NCBI GenBank assembly: GCA_964454745.1
Contig: CAYVUI010000048.1
Coordinates: 1-30,994 of the forward strand
DNA: 30,994 bases
Origin: CAYVUI01 sp964454745
GTDB lineage: Bacteria > Planctomycetota > Phycisphaerae > Sedimentisphaerales > Anaerohalosphaeraceae
Direction of reading: 5' to 3'
The notes beneath the pieces were generated by a model. The model made no database searches and had not been told where the DNA came from. It saw only the letters and a list, made by a program, of their open reading frames with translations. Made by a program: the position numbers and the translations under genes. This document shows positions 17,092 through 26,239 of this stretch, one piece after another. Within the stretch, counting starts at the first letter, position 1; every line of letters begins with the position of its first letter.

Positions 17092-18495
17092 ATGAAAAAA
17101 TACATAGTCGTCGGAGTTGGCGGTCGCAGTCGGATGTTTACGCAGGCGCTTTTTGAAAAATTCAATAACAACTCAGACCTGTGCGCAATATGTGATAATA
17201 ATTCCGGCAGGCTTGAACTCGCAAAGAAACATCTTGCTAAAAAATACCCCAATATACAGTCTTATCCGGCCGAGCAGTTTGACAAGATGCTCCAGGAACA
17301 TACACCCGATACCGTCATTGTCACCACGACCGATGCGATGCACGATGAGTACATCTGCCGGGCCATGGAGGCCGGTTGTGATGTAATTACCGAAAAGCCT
17401 ATGACTACTGATGAAAAAAAATGTCAGCGGATTGTAGATACCGCTCAGAAAACCGGCAAAAATCTCCGTGTGACATTCAACTATCGCTACGCTCCCCCAC
17501 GTACTCAGATCAAACGGTTGCTGATGGACAATGTCATCGGCAAAGTACTTTCAGTGGAGTTTCAATGGCTGCTGGACACGACCCACGGAGCAGACTACTT
17601 CCGTCGCTGGCATAGTTATAAAAAGAACTCCGGCGGGCTGATGGTGCACAAATCCACTCATCATTTTGATCTGGTCAACTGGTGGCTCGGTTCCTACCCT
17701 CGGACAGTTTCGGCGATGGGCGGTCGGGTCTTCTACAATGCCCAACAGGCCAAGCGGTACGGCCTTGAAAACCGATCCAACCGCTGCTTGGATTGCCCAG
17801 AGAAAAACCACTGCAATTTTTACCTGGATATGACCGCTTTCGAGGAGATTCGCGAATTGTATCTGGATTGTGAGGCCCATGACGGCTATGAGCGTGACCG
17901 TTGTGTGTTTCGGGAGGATATCGATATCGAAGATACGATGAACGTGACCGTCCAGTACAAAAACGGGGTGTTTATGAGCTACTCGCTCAACGCCTTTACC
18001 ACGTGGGAAGGCTACCGCGTCTGCTTTAACGGTACCAAGGGCCGCCTGGAGCAGTTGTGCCGCGAATCATCCTACGTGAGTGGTGACGGCAGCACCCATC
18101 ATGAATATCAGCCGGAAGAATCCTTGATCACTGTCTATCCTCATTTCAGTCAACCTTATAACTTGGCGATTGATGAAGGTAAGGGTGCTCATGGCGGGGG
18201 AGATGATATCATGCTGGATGAGATATTTAACGGCGCCAAGGATGACCCATACCTGCGATGCGCGGACTATGTGCAGGGAGCATATTCGATCTTAACCGGT
18301 ATAGCCGCGAATAAATCAATGGCCACCGGCCAGATCATTGATGTCGGCAACCTTGTTCATGGTCTGCCGGAACCGGTCTTCCCCGAAATGCCTGGGGAAA
18401 ATGAACAGATTCCATTTATACCAAATGTATCAAGAACGGTAGGTGGAAAAGTTATAGACGCAAACGTGCCTCTTAAGATTGATGCCCCTGAATAA
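17092..18495 (+). CDS. Gfo/Idh/MocA-family oxidoreductase with an inserted cysteine cluster
   Basis: This 467-residue NAD(P)-dependent sugar or cyclitol dehydrogenase has the Rossmann start KKYIVVGVGGRSRMF and the E101-K102-P103 motif. A G-G-L-M-V-H-K-S-T-H-H-F-D-L segment corresponds to the active-site strand of the family. An unusual insertion at about 224-242 contains N-R-C-L-D-C-P-E-K-N-H-C, a C-X2-C-X5-C pattern, which could bind metal. It is longer than the usual 330-390 residues because of this region and a C-terminal extension. The start at 17092 is chosen because GAAGG (17079-17083) precedes it; the frame is open to 17077. In context it would oxidise or epimerise a sugar released by the glycosidases. 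Confidence 0.87.
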   Translation: MKKYIVVGVGGRSRMFTQALFEKFNNNSDLCAICDNNSGRLELAKKHLAKKYPNIQSYPAEQFDKMLQEHTPDTVIVTTTDAMHDEYICRAMEAGCDVITEKPMTTDEKKCQRIVDTAQKTGKNLRVTFNYRYAPPRTQIKRLLMDNVIGKVLSVEFQWLLDTTHGADYFRRWHSYKKNSGGLMVHKSTHHFDLVNWWLGSYPRTVSAMGGRVFYNAQQAKRYGLENRSNRCLDCPEKNHCNFYLDMTAFEEIRELYLDCEAHDGYERDRCVFREDIDIEDTMNVTVQYKNGVFMSYSLNAFTTWEGYRVCFNGTKGRLEQLCRESSYVSGDGSTHHEYQPEESLITVYPHFSQPYNLAIDEGKGAHGGGDDIMLDEIFNGAKDDPYLRCADYVQGAYSILTGIAANKSMATGQIIDVGNLVHGLPEPVFPEMPGENEQIPFIPNVSRTVGGKVIDANVPLKIDAPE

Positions 18496-18550
18496 GCCTG
18501 AGTTAAAGAAAGTAGAACTTGTGACCTTTTACAAAAGAGATATTATAAAA

Positions 18551-19705
18551 ATGACAAATGCCCAACGAATTATGTCAATATTGCAATACCGGCACTGCGA
18601 CAGGTTGCCGATAGTTCATTTTGGTTACTGGCCAGAGACACTTGAAAAATGGGCCGGACAGGGACATATTTCCCATGAAATTGCCGAAAACTGGTCAGAT
18701 GGTTCCCCGACTGATATCCAGCTTAATGAAATTCTTGGATTTGATGCCGGTTGGGGATGTCCCTGCAAGCCTGTAACAGATCTTGTTCCTGTATTCGATA
18801 GCAGGGTCTTGAGAGAAAATCCTGATGGTTCAAAAGAATTACTCAAGTATGACGGCACTGTTGTCCTGGTAAAGGAAGGTGCAGGCTCTATACCTTCGGA
18901 GATAGATCATACGCTTAAGGATAGAAAAAGCTGGGAAAAGTACTACCTGCCTAAATTACAGTTCAATGCTGATAGAATCTTAGAATGTAAGGTCAACACT
19001 GGGACAGAATTCAAGAAGTACAACCTGGGCGGAATGCAATTCCTGAAAGAACACAATGTTGATTTTTTGGTCGGGATTCATTGCGGTAGTTTAATAGGGC
19101 GGATACGAAACTGGCTCGGTATCGTTGGGCTAAGCTATATGATGCTGGATGACCCCGACCTGCTCGATGATATAATCTGCACAGTTGCTGATATTTCTTA
19201 CAAGTGCCTTGAGTATATATTAAAAGATGGATGTAGATTTGATTTTGCACATTTTTGGGAAGACATCTGTTTCAAGAACGGCCCTTTGGTTACGCCGGAG
19301 TTTTTTGATAAAAAAATCGGTCCGCATTACCGTAAGATTACGGGGTTACTCAATGAACATAAAGTTGAGATTGTCTCGGTGGATTGTGACGGACTGATAG
19401 ATTCGCTAATTCCCACATGGATAAATAACGGTGTAAATACGATGTTCCCGATTGAAGTTGGAACATGGAAGGCCTCAATCGAGCCATGGAGAGAAAAATT
19501 TGGCAAAACAATCCGTGGGGTTGGCGGAATGAATAAGGTGGTGTTTGCACATGATAAGAAGGCCATTGATGCTGAGATCGAACGGCTGAAACCGCTCGTT
19601 GAACTGGGCGGTTACATACCATGTCCGGATCATAGAATCCCGCCTGACGCAAAATGGGAAAACGTAGAGTATTACTGCGATAAAATGAAAAAAACATTTT
19701 TATAA
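18551..19705 (+). CDS. UroD-superfamily protein, D-X-D / DHxxPPD subgroup (second member)
   Basis: The 384-residue protein starts MTNAQRIMSILQYRHCDRLP, the usual UroD-superfamily N terminus. It matches the gene at 8821 in key places: F-W-E-D-I-C-F-K-N-G-P-L, V-D278-C-D280-G-L-I-D and P-D360-H361-R-I-P-P-D. Like that gene it lacks the H-X-C zinc site of the MtaA group. The frame is open upstream to 18479, overlapping the previous gene, but the family N terminus begins at 18551; the ribosome-binding site is weak (AAAGAGA about 12 bases away). It follows the oxidoreductase by 55 bases. It may act on a substrate related to that of the protein at 8821. The reaction is unknown. Confidence 0.8.
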   Translation: MTNAQRIMSILQYRHCDRLPIVHFGYWPETLEKWAGQGHISHEIAENWSDGSPTDIQLNEILGFDAGWGCPCKPVTDLVPVFDSRVLRENPDGSKELLKYDGTVVLVKEGAGSIPSEIDHTLKDRKSWEKYYLPKLQFNADRILECKVNTGTEFKKYNLGGMQFLKEHNVDFLVGIHCGSLIGRIRNWLGIVGLSYMMLDDPDLLDDIICTVADISYKCLEYILKDGCRFDFAHFWEDICFKNGPLVTPEFFDKKIGPHYRKITGLLNEHKVEIVSVDCDGLIDSLIPTWINNGVNTMFPIEVGTWKASIEPWREKFGKTIRGVGGMNKVVFAHDKKAIDAEIERLKPLVELGGYIPCPDHRIPPDAKWENVEYYCDKMKKTFL

Positions 19706-19741
19706 TTGAACAATAATAAACATTTAGTGAAAGGACTGCAA

Positions 19742-22063
19742 ATGAGACATTTTATTTTAATATTATTACCCCTAATGATGTATAACTGTTTTGCACAAGA
19801 TGTATTTACCTTTGTTAAGGATGCTCAACCCCACGCCGTTATAGATATTTCTGAAAAGGCTCACAAGGATGAAAAACTGGCTGCTTTAGAACTGCAGGAA
19901 TACATCGCAAAAATATCAGGAGCACAAGTGCAAATAAATTCTACTGGACAGGAATCCTTGAATAGAATATATATTGGTAAGCACTTTGTTGAAGATGAAG
20001 AATATTTTATAAACTCTTCCAAAGCCGATCCTTCTTCATTTACAATCGATATTACCCCCAGTGCTGTTTATCTTGCCGGAGCTTCGCCGGAGGCAACCCT
20101 TTTTGCGGTTTACGAATTACTGGAAAAAATGGGATTGAGATGGTATTGGCCCGGTAAATTAGGTACTGTTATACCTAGAGCTAATAATATTCAATTGCCC
20201 GTCTGCAGGGAAATTCAAAAGCCAAGTTTTCCGCATCGCCACCTCCAGTCCGTTCCTCGTGCTCTTAAATGGTATAGAAGGCAAAAGTTTGGAGGCACGA
20301 TATTTATGGGACGGCATGGGATAGGCATGCTGCCTGCTTTCGACCCGGAAAAAGACAAAGAACTTATAGCACTTGTTGATGGAGAACGAAAATGGGAAGG
20401 CATCAATACCAAATTTTGCATCAGCAACCCTGAAGTTCTCAAAAGGGCTGTTGCTTATGTAGAAAAGTTTTTGGAAGAGCACCCTGATGTTCCTCATTTC
20501 GGCATGGGTCCCGGAGATGGACTGGGTTATTGTGAATGTGAAAACTGCAAAGCGATTGATGGTGATTTTTGGGATCCTATCTATAATTGTGTGTCTATGA
20601 CCGATCGATATATATGGTTTTTTAATCAAGTTTTGGAGGCGATTGAAACCAATTGGCCGGATAAAAAGCTTGCTTTTTATATTTATCAGTGCCATATTTT
20701 TCCTCCGGTCAAATACAAACCAAATAAAAATATTACAGGCTCTTTTGCCCCCATCGGCCTTTGCCGGATCCACGGAGCCTCCAATCCACTGTGTCCTGAC
20801 AGGTCGCTCTATAAATATTTAATAAAAGAATGGGGTAAACTCCTGCCTGAGTTATGGGAACGTGGATATTATTACAATCTTGCCTCGGCACCTTTTCCTT
20901 TCAGTAAAATACATGCGATTAAAGATGAAATGCTGCTTGCTTATGAAAACAATATCAAAGGCTGGCGAGTGCAAAGCAATCCAAGTTGGGTTTCAAATGG
21001 TTTGACATTGTATGTTGCCGGGAAACTTATGTGGGATGTCAATGCTGATGCTAATGCCATCGTCAATGAGTTCTATGATAAGTTTTTCGGCCCGGCAGCC
21101 AAACCGATGGGTCAATGGTTAGATATGGTTAATGCCTCCTATCGAGATACTGACTGTCATGTCGGTGCCAGTTTAGGATTACCGGAATTTTTTCCGCCTG
21201 AGAAAATGAAACGGGCGAGGGAGTATTTTTCGAAAGCAAAAAGACTTGCCAAGGGCAAGCAACCGTATGAGGAACGGGTAAGGCTTTTTGAGCTTAATTA
21301 TGAGATGCTTGATGACTATTTGAATATGTGGTATGCCAGAAACTCTCATGATTATGAAAATGCCAATTATTTTTATGATTTATGTATCAATAAGATTGAA
21401 AAACTTGCTTTTTACTTTTTGTTGCCCGATGATTCCATCCCGGATAATATAAAAGATAACTGGAGCCGCGGTTTGGGGACCCACCGGAAATATGCGCCCT
21501 TGCTAACTAAACCGGATATCGGTTATCTGGCAAGATTTAACGAAGAAACAATCAAAGACGGCTATGAAAAAACAAATCAGACCGGAACATTGGTGGCCCC
21601 GGTCAGCAGTACATGGGATTTTCTGATTGACTCTAAAAATATCGGTGAGATATTCCACTGGTACAGTGAAAAATACACCGGGGGTAACTGGCAGAAAATT
21701 ACAACCGATAAAACCTGGTCCAATCAGGGTTACCATTACTACAAAGGTTATGCCTGGTATAAAACGCAGGTTAATGTGCCCGTCAAATACAAAGGTAAAA
21801 AACTGTTATTGTGGTTTGGCGCCATTGATGAGTTGGCGAAAGTCTGGATCAATGACCATTGTCTTGGTGAAAGTTTTGCTCAATCGCCCGAACTGCCGGG
21901 ATACCCAATGACTTTTAAACCGTTTGAGTTTGATGTGACTGACTATGTCAGATTCGGCCAGCCCAATACGATAGCAGTCAAGGTTACAAATATTCAGCTC
22001 AATGAGATTGGCTCCGGCGGGATCATTGCCCCGGTAATGATATATACCCCAAATAGTGATTGA
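19742..22063 (+). CDS. Exported DUF4838-type glycosidase-like protein with C-terminal sugar-binding domain
   Basis: The 773-residue protein has a signal peptide (MRHFILILLPLMMYNCFAQD). The N-terminal domain (about 25-150) resembles the alpha/beta domain found in GH20 and GH67 enzymes (A-A-L-E-L-Q-E-Y-I-A-K-I-S-G). The middle carries M-G-L-R-W-Y-W-P-G and, near residue 259, D-G-L-G-Y-C-E-C-E-N-C, a hallmark of DUF4838 proteins thought to be glycosidases of the hexosaminidase/glucuronidase type. The C-terminal part (about 655-765) is a GH2-like jelly roll (AWYKTQVNVP, L-W-F-G-A-I-D-E-L-A-K-V-W-I-N). The ATG at 19742 has AAAGGA upstream and gives the signal peptide, so it is preferred over the TTG at 19706. 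It is the only enzyme of the catabolic run with a clear export signal. Confidence 0.8.
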   Translation: MRHFILILLPLMMYNCFAQDVFTFVKDAQPHAVIDISEKAHKDEKLAALELQEYIAKISGAQVQINSTGQESLNRIYIGKHFVEDEEYFINSSKADPSSFTIDITPSAVYLAGASPEATLFAVYELLEKMGLRWYWPGKLGTVIPRANNIQLPVCREIQKPSFPHRHLQSVPRALKWYRRQKFGGTIFMGRHGIGMLPAFDPEKDKELIALVDGERKWEGINTKFCISNPEVLKRAVAYVEKFLEEHPDVPHFGMGPGDGLGYCECENCKAIDGDFWDPIYNCVSMTDRYIWFFNQVLEAIETNWPDKKLAFYIYQCHIFPPVKYKPNKNITGSFAPIGLCRIHGASNPLCPDRSLYKYLIKEWGKLLPELWERGYYYNLASAPFPFSKIHAIKDEMLLAYENNIKGWRVQSNPSWVSNGLTLYVAGKLMWDVNADANAIVNEFYDKFFGPAAKPMGQWLDMVNASYRDTDCHVGASLGLPEFFPPEKMKRAREYFSKAKRLAKGKQPYEERVRLFELNYEMLDDYLNMWYARNSHDYENANYFYDLCINKIEKLAFYFLLPDDSIPDNIKDNWSRGLGTHRKYAPLLTKPDIGYLARFNEETIKDGYEKTNQTGTLVAPVSSTWDFLIDSKNIGEIFHWYSEKYTGGNWQKITTDKTWSNQGYHYYKGYAWYKTQVNVPVKYKGKKLLLWFGAIDELAKVWINDHCLGESFAQSPELPGYPMTFKPFEFDVTDYVRFGQPNTIAVKVTNIQLNEIGSGGIIAPVMIYTPNSD

Positions 22064-22082
22064 TACAGGGTATTGAAATTGA

Positions 22083-23009
22083 ATGATGATCTTAAATGGA
22101 CTAAATATGACAGCCAGAATTTCCGAAAAAAAATATGATTTGATTTTTATTGGTCAAGTCTGTTATGATGAAGTAAATCACTATCAAGGGCACAACAGTG
22201 TCAGTATTGGCGGCGCAGCAGTTTATGGGGCGGTTGCGGCAGCAAAAGCCGGCAAAAATGTTGCGGCCTTGTTAATGGTTGCACCAGAGGATAAAAAGGA
22301 GATCGAGTTTTTGAAAGATTATGGGCTTGATCTATTCACGATAGACTCTCCAGAAACAACACGTGTTCAGGTGATCCATAAAAGCAGTAATATGGATGAC
22401 AGAACAATTGTAACCCAGAAATTCGCGGGTCTTTTCAAAGAAAGCATGATTCCCGAATTGAACGCTAAATGCGTACATTTGGCAGGCTGCAACGACCACG
22501 AGTTCACCCTTGATTTTATAAAGATGATGAAAGACAGGGGATATTCTATTTCTACGGATATGCAAAGTTTTGTAAGATACAATGATCCTGAAACAGGGAA
22601 GATAAGTTTTAGAGATTACCAAAGTAAACAGGAATTGATTAAATATCTTGATAAAGTTAAACTTGATATTTTGGAGGCTGAGATATTAACCGGAACCAAT
22701 GACCTCATAAAAGCGGGCGAAACTATTCAGCAATGGGGTTGCCCTGAGCTGTTGATCACATGCTCAGATGGCGTTCATGTTAGAACTAAAGATAATGTTA
22801 ATTTCACAAGATTCTCCAATTGTGGAGTGGCCGGAAGGACAGGCAGAGGCGACACCACCTTTGGTGCATATTTGGCACGCCGTATAGATTACCAGCCAGC
22901 AGATGCTTTGAAATTTGCAGCCGCTCTGGTTTCAATTAAAATGGAAAGTCCGGGGCCGTTTAGAGGCACAATGGAAGATGTTATTACAAGAATGAATAGA
23001 GAAAATTAA
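22083..23009 (+). CDS. PfkB-family carbohydrate kinase
   Basis: The 308-residue kinase has the PfkB/ribokinase plan. The N-terminal glycine-rich sugar site shows S-I-G-G-A-A-V-Y-G-A-V-A-A-A-K-A-G. The C-terminal ATP site shows A-G-R-T-G-R-G-D257-T-T-F-G-A-Y, where the aspartate is the catalytic base. The usual D-T-x-G-A-G-D is changed to G-R-T-G-R-G-D. Expected function is phosphorylation of a sugar or sugar acid made by the upstream enzymes. The start is uncertain: 22083, 22086 or 22107 are all possible, and only AGGG at about 22067 supports the first. The next gene starts 10 bases after its stop, consistent with one transcript. It is cytoplasmic. Confidence 0.85.
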   Translation: MMILNGLNMTARISEKKYDLIFIGQVCYDEVNHYQGHNSVSIGGAAVYGAVAAAKAGKNVAALLMVAPEDKKEIEFLKDYGLDLFTIDSPETTRVQVIHKSSNMDDRTIVTQKFAGLFKESMIPELNAKCVHLAGCNDHEFTLDFIKMMKDRGYSISTDMQSFVRYNDPETGKISFRDYQSKQELIKYLDKVKLDILEAEILTGTNDLIKAGETIQQWGCPELLITCSDGVHVRTKDNVNFTRFSNCGVAGRTGRGDTTFGAYLARRIDYQPADALKFAAALVSIKMESPGPFRGTMEDVITRMNREN

Positions 23010-23019
23010 ATATTACGAC

Positions 23020-25335
23020 ATGAATAAGACTGAAATTAACCAAAAATATTCTAAATCCAAACAGGTATTCGATTGCTATCAAATTTCTTTCCTATCGCAT
23101 CTTGAGTATATGAAATCAAGTTATGCCAATAAAATCAAATTGTCTTCAGAGGGATTGTATAATCCCCGAAAATATAATATAGGTTCATTTGAAGGAAAAA
23201 TAGAATCTAATGATATCTTTTTTGAAGACTTTAAAATAAAAATTGAAAATTTTTCAGATGTTGGTGGCTCTGTATCTGCATTTCGATATAAATTCTATAA
23301 TACTACAAAATCAGATTTGTCTTTAAACAGGATCATCATTGAAATTTCAACTAAAGATTTATTAAATTTTCTAAAAGCCAAAACAGTTGATAATTTAGAT
23401 TTTGTAAAACAGGCTCGTCAGAAAAATGATATTCCAGGCTCCTTTAATCTTGCTGTAAATGACAGCAACCTCAAAGACGCCTCCTTTATGAGTATGAATA
23501 CAGAAGCCGGAGCGGGAATCAACTTTAATGAACAGGCAAGTGAATCTTGCTGCCCGGATATATATTCAGAGCCATTTTTGTATGTGAAAAACAATAGAGA
23601 AAAAAATGCATCAGGATTGCTGATTGGTGCTTTCGGGCAGAAAAAGCAGCTTTGTGATGTTGTGGTTAAGTCAGATCATAGCAGGAAAAAATTCGAAAGA
23701 TTTGATGTAATTGTAAACTTTGATGGTATTTTGTTAAACCCCAATTCCGTAGTAGAATCTGAGTGGATATTATTTATACAGGACGATAATTGCTGGAGTG
23801 CAATGGATATTTATTATGGAAGTCTTGCAGAGTATTATAAAGTACCCTTGCCTCCCGGGCCCGAGCCTTCCATTTACTGCAGTTGGTATTTCTACGGTTC
23901 GTCTTTAACGGAAGAGGATTTGGATGAAAATCTTGAATTCTTAAAGATGAATCCTGTTCCATTTGATGTTTTCTTGCTGGATTTGGGCTGGTTTAACGAT
24001 ATGGGACTTTGGGAACCTAATAACAAATGGCCAAGTGGGATGGCCGCAGCAGCGGATAAGATCAAAAAGGCCGGTTACAAGCCCGGTATATGGACTTCTC
24101 CATTTGTGGTTATGGCCGATTCACCCATCATCCAGGACCATCCGGAACTTGTCGCAAAGGATTTAAACGGTGATCCTGTCAAATTTGGTTTTAGAGATGC
24201 ACCTGCCTATGCGATTGACCCTACGTGTTCATTTGCTGAGGAATATTTGACTAACTTGTTCACAAAATTAAAAAACTGGGGTTATAATTATCATAAACTT
24301 GATTTTCTTCGATCAGTTGAACAGGATGACTCGATACGATTTTATGATAAAACGGCTACTCGTGCCCAGGCATATGTCCGGGGAATGTCTATTATAAATA
24401 ATTCTGTTGGCAATGACGGGTATATTATCGCCTGTGGTGGGTTGTTTGAGGCGAGTGCGGGTTTAGTCCATGCAGTGCGTTCAGGCAGTGATGTTCGTGG
24501 CGAGTGGTATGATCAGGGCGTTAATAAATCCAGTTACGTTAACAGAATCAAGCAGAATGTTTTCCGAAATCCCCATAATCGTCTATGGCATACTGACCCA
24601 GACGCACTTATGATTAGAGTTAACGATCAGCCGTGGAAAAATTCCCTTGCTCATCACCACCACCTTTCCGCCGGGTCTTTAACAGATGAAGAGGCATTCA
24701 CGACTGTTGTAAACCAGTTCCTCGGAGATGGAATTGTGTGCTTTTCGGAAAGATTGAAATCGGTCCAGCCGGAAAGGTTGGGGTTGCTTAGGCATGTAAT
24801 TCCAACTGTAAACTCGAAAACAATTCCTCACGACGTGAATAATACTAAGTGTCCTTCTGTTTTTTTAACAAGAGTAAAACCGTCCTGTACCTCTTTTAAC
24901 AACAGCCTGCTCCTTACTGTTTGTAACTGGCATGATAAAGAGCGAAATATCCAAATAAACCTTTCAGAGATAGATGTCTATGATAAACAAGCGGTATTTG
25001 AATTCAAAGAACAAAAGTTTTATGGAGTAAAGTCACGCAAAGAAATAATATCCATCAAAATCCCGCTTCATGGGGCAAGAGTTTTTCGGTTAACGCAGAT
25101 TAATGATAACAACCCTTATATTATAGGCACTAATCTGCATATTACTTCAGGCTTACTGGAGATAGAATATTTTGAAGCTGATAGCAGTAAAATCACTGCA
25201 AAGATAAGCTCTCCCTGGAATTGTGCCGTTAATGTAACTGCTTTATTTGATCCTCAAACGAAACCTGCCATAATCAGCACTACTGTACAAACCAACACAA
25301 CATTTGCCATTAACAAGCCTTATTATTCAATTTAA
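23020..25335 (+). CDS. GH36-type alpha-galactosidase
   Basis: The 771-residue enzyme has the three-domain plan of GH36 alpha-galactosidases: an N-terminal beta sandwich (about 1-280), a TIM barrel (about 285-620) and a C-terminal beta domain. The barrel has F-L-L-D-L-G-W-F, G-I-W-T-S-P-F and Y-H-K-L-D428-F, where the aspartate corresponds to the nucleophile. R-S-G-S-D491-V-R carries the likely acid/base. No signal peptide is present, so it should act on imported oligosaccharides. GH36 also includes N-acetylgalactosaminidases and raffinose-type enzymes, so the exact sugar is open. No good ribosome-binding site precedes 23020, and translation may be coupled to the kinase gene 10 bases upstream. 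The DNA is AT-rich. Confidence 0.85.
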   Translation: MNKTEINQKYSKSKQVFDCYQISFLSHLEYMKSSYANKIKLSSEGLYNPRKYNIGSFEGKIESNDIFFEDFKIKIENFSDVGGSVSAFRYKFYNTTKSDLSLNRIIIEISTKDLLNFLKAKTVDNLDFVKQARQKNDIPGSFNLAVNDSNLKDASFMSMNTEAGAGINFNEQASESCCPDIYSEPFLYVKNNREKNASGLLIGAFGQKKQLCDVVVKSDHSRKKFERFDVIVNFDGILLNPNSVVESEWILFIQDDNCWSAMDIYYGSLAEYYKVPLPPGPEPSIYCSWYFYGSSLTEEDLDENLEFLKMNPVPFDVFLLDLGWFNDMGLWEPNNKWPSGMAAAADKIKKAGYKPGIWTSPFVVMADSPIIQDHPELVAKDLNGDPVKFGFRDAPAYAIDPTCSFAEEYLTNLFTKLKNWGYNYHKLDFLRSVEQDDSIRFYDKTATRAQAYVRGMSIINNSVGNDGYIIACGGLFEASAGLVHAVRSGSDVRGEWYDQGVNKSSYVNRIKQNVFRNPHNRLWHTDPDALMIRVNDQPWKNSLAHHHHLSAGSLTDEEAFTTVVNQFLGDGIVCFSERLKSVQPERLGLLRHVIPTVNSKTIPHDVNNTKCPSVFLTRVKPSCTSFNNSLLLTVCNWHDKERNIQINLSEIDVYDKQAVFEFKEQKFYGVKSRKEIISIKIPLHGARVFRLTQINDNNPYIIGTNLHITSGLLEIEYFEADSSKITAKISSPWNCAVNVTALFDPQTKPAIISTTVQTNTTFAINKPYYSI

Positions 25336-25348
25336 GTATATAGGAATT

Positions 25349-26239
25349 ATGGATTTAGAGTATAAGCAAGATTTTCAACTTGCCGCTAACAATTTGAAAA
25401 AGTTTTGGCTTGGCAATCTGGGCAAGCCAGCCCTAAGAATTGTTGCGCCAAAGGATGAGAAAAGACCTGTAATGTATCCTAAATCATATTTTTACATCGA
25501 CAAAAACGTCGATGAATTACTGGATGCTGTCGAAGAATATTTTGAAAATAATCATTTTTTGGGCGAAGCCATTCCCGCTTACCGCATTTCTTTTACTCCT
25601 GATAATTTCAGTGCTTTCTTAGGGGCTGAAATCAAATGGAACGATAACAGCAGAGATACAACCTGGATCGTTCCTTTTGTTGACAGTTGGGATGATACGG
25701 AAATAAAATTTAAAGCAAATTCTTTTTGGTGGCAAAAAGCAGTAAATTTCATGTCAGCTTTTCGTAAACGCTTTGACGGCAGGGCAATTTTAATCCCACC
25801 TCATATTCAGGGAGGACTGGATTGTTTGAGTGCTATTCGAGGTGTTAATGAGCTCCTTTTAGATATTATAGATAATCCAGAAAAAGTTAAATGTGCATTG
25901 AAACAGGTTTCAATTGCTGTTAAGCAGGTCAGACAAGCGTTTAAAGAAATATTAGATCCGAACATCGGTTATGTTAACAGGCACTTGATGTATTCAGAGC
26001 AAATGACAGACGTACCTCAGTGCGATTTTTCATGTATGATCAGTCCGGAAATGTTTGGAGATTTTCAAATGCCTGTCCTTGAAAAGGAACTTGAGGATTT
26101 AGGGCCTGTTGACTATAATCTTGATGGCCCCGGAGCAATTCAGCATTTGGAGAAAATCTGTACTCTTGATAAAATAAAAGTAATACAGTGGCAGCCAGGC
26201 GTAGGCGAAGCGGCTGATAAAGACTGGTGGGAACTATAG
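25349..26239 (+). CDS. Diverged UroD-superfamily-like protein, interrupted by an amber codon
   Basis: The 296-residue reading frame is a paralogue of the protein at 15994 (MDLEYK against MELKFK; N-L-D-G-P-G-A-I-Q-H-L-E against H-L-D-G-P-D-A-L-T-H-L-D; I-Q-W-Q-P-G in both). It stops at TAG 26237-26239, about 55 codons short of its paralogue. The same frame continues through that TAG and a second TAG (26318-26320) to TAA at 26402-26404. Read through, the product would be 351 residues against 352 for the paralogue from its ATG at 16009. AGGA at 25342-25345 supports the start at 25349; the frame is open upstream to 25304. Either the gene was recently inactivated or the ambers are read through. 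Function is unknown. Confidence 0.75.
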   Translation: MDLEYKQDFQLAANNLKKFWLGNLGKPALRIVAPKDEKRPVMYPKSYFYIDKNVDELLDAVEEYFENNHFLGEAIPAYRISFTPDNFSAFLGAEIKWNDNSRDTTWIVPFVDSWDDTEIKFKANSFWWQKAVNFMSAFRKRFDGRAILIPPHIQGGLDCLSAIRGVNELLLDIIDNPEKVKCALKQVSIAVKQVRQAFKEILDPNIGYVNRHLMYSEQMTDVPQCDFSCMISPEMFGDFQMPVLEKELEDLGPVDYNLDGPGAIQHLEKICTLDKIKVIQWQPGVGEAADKDWWEL

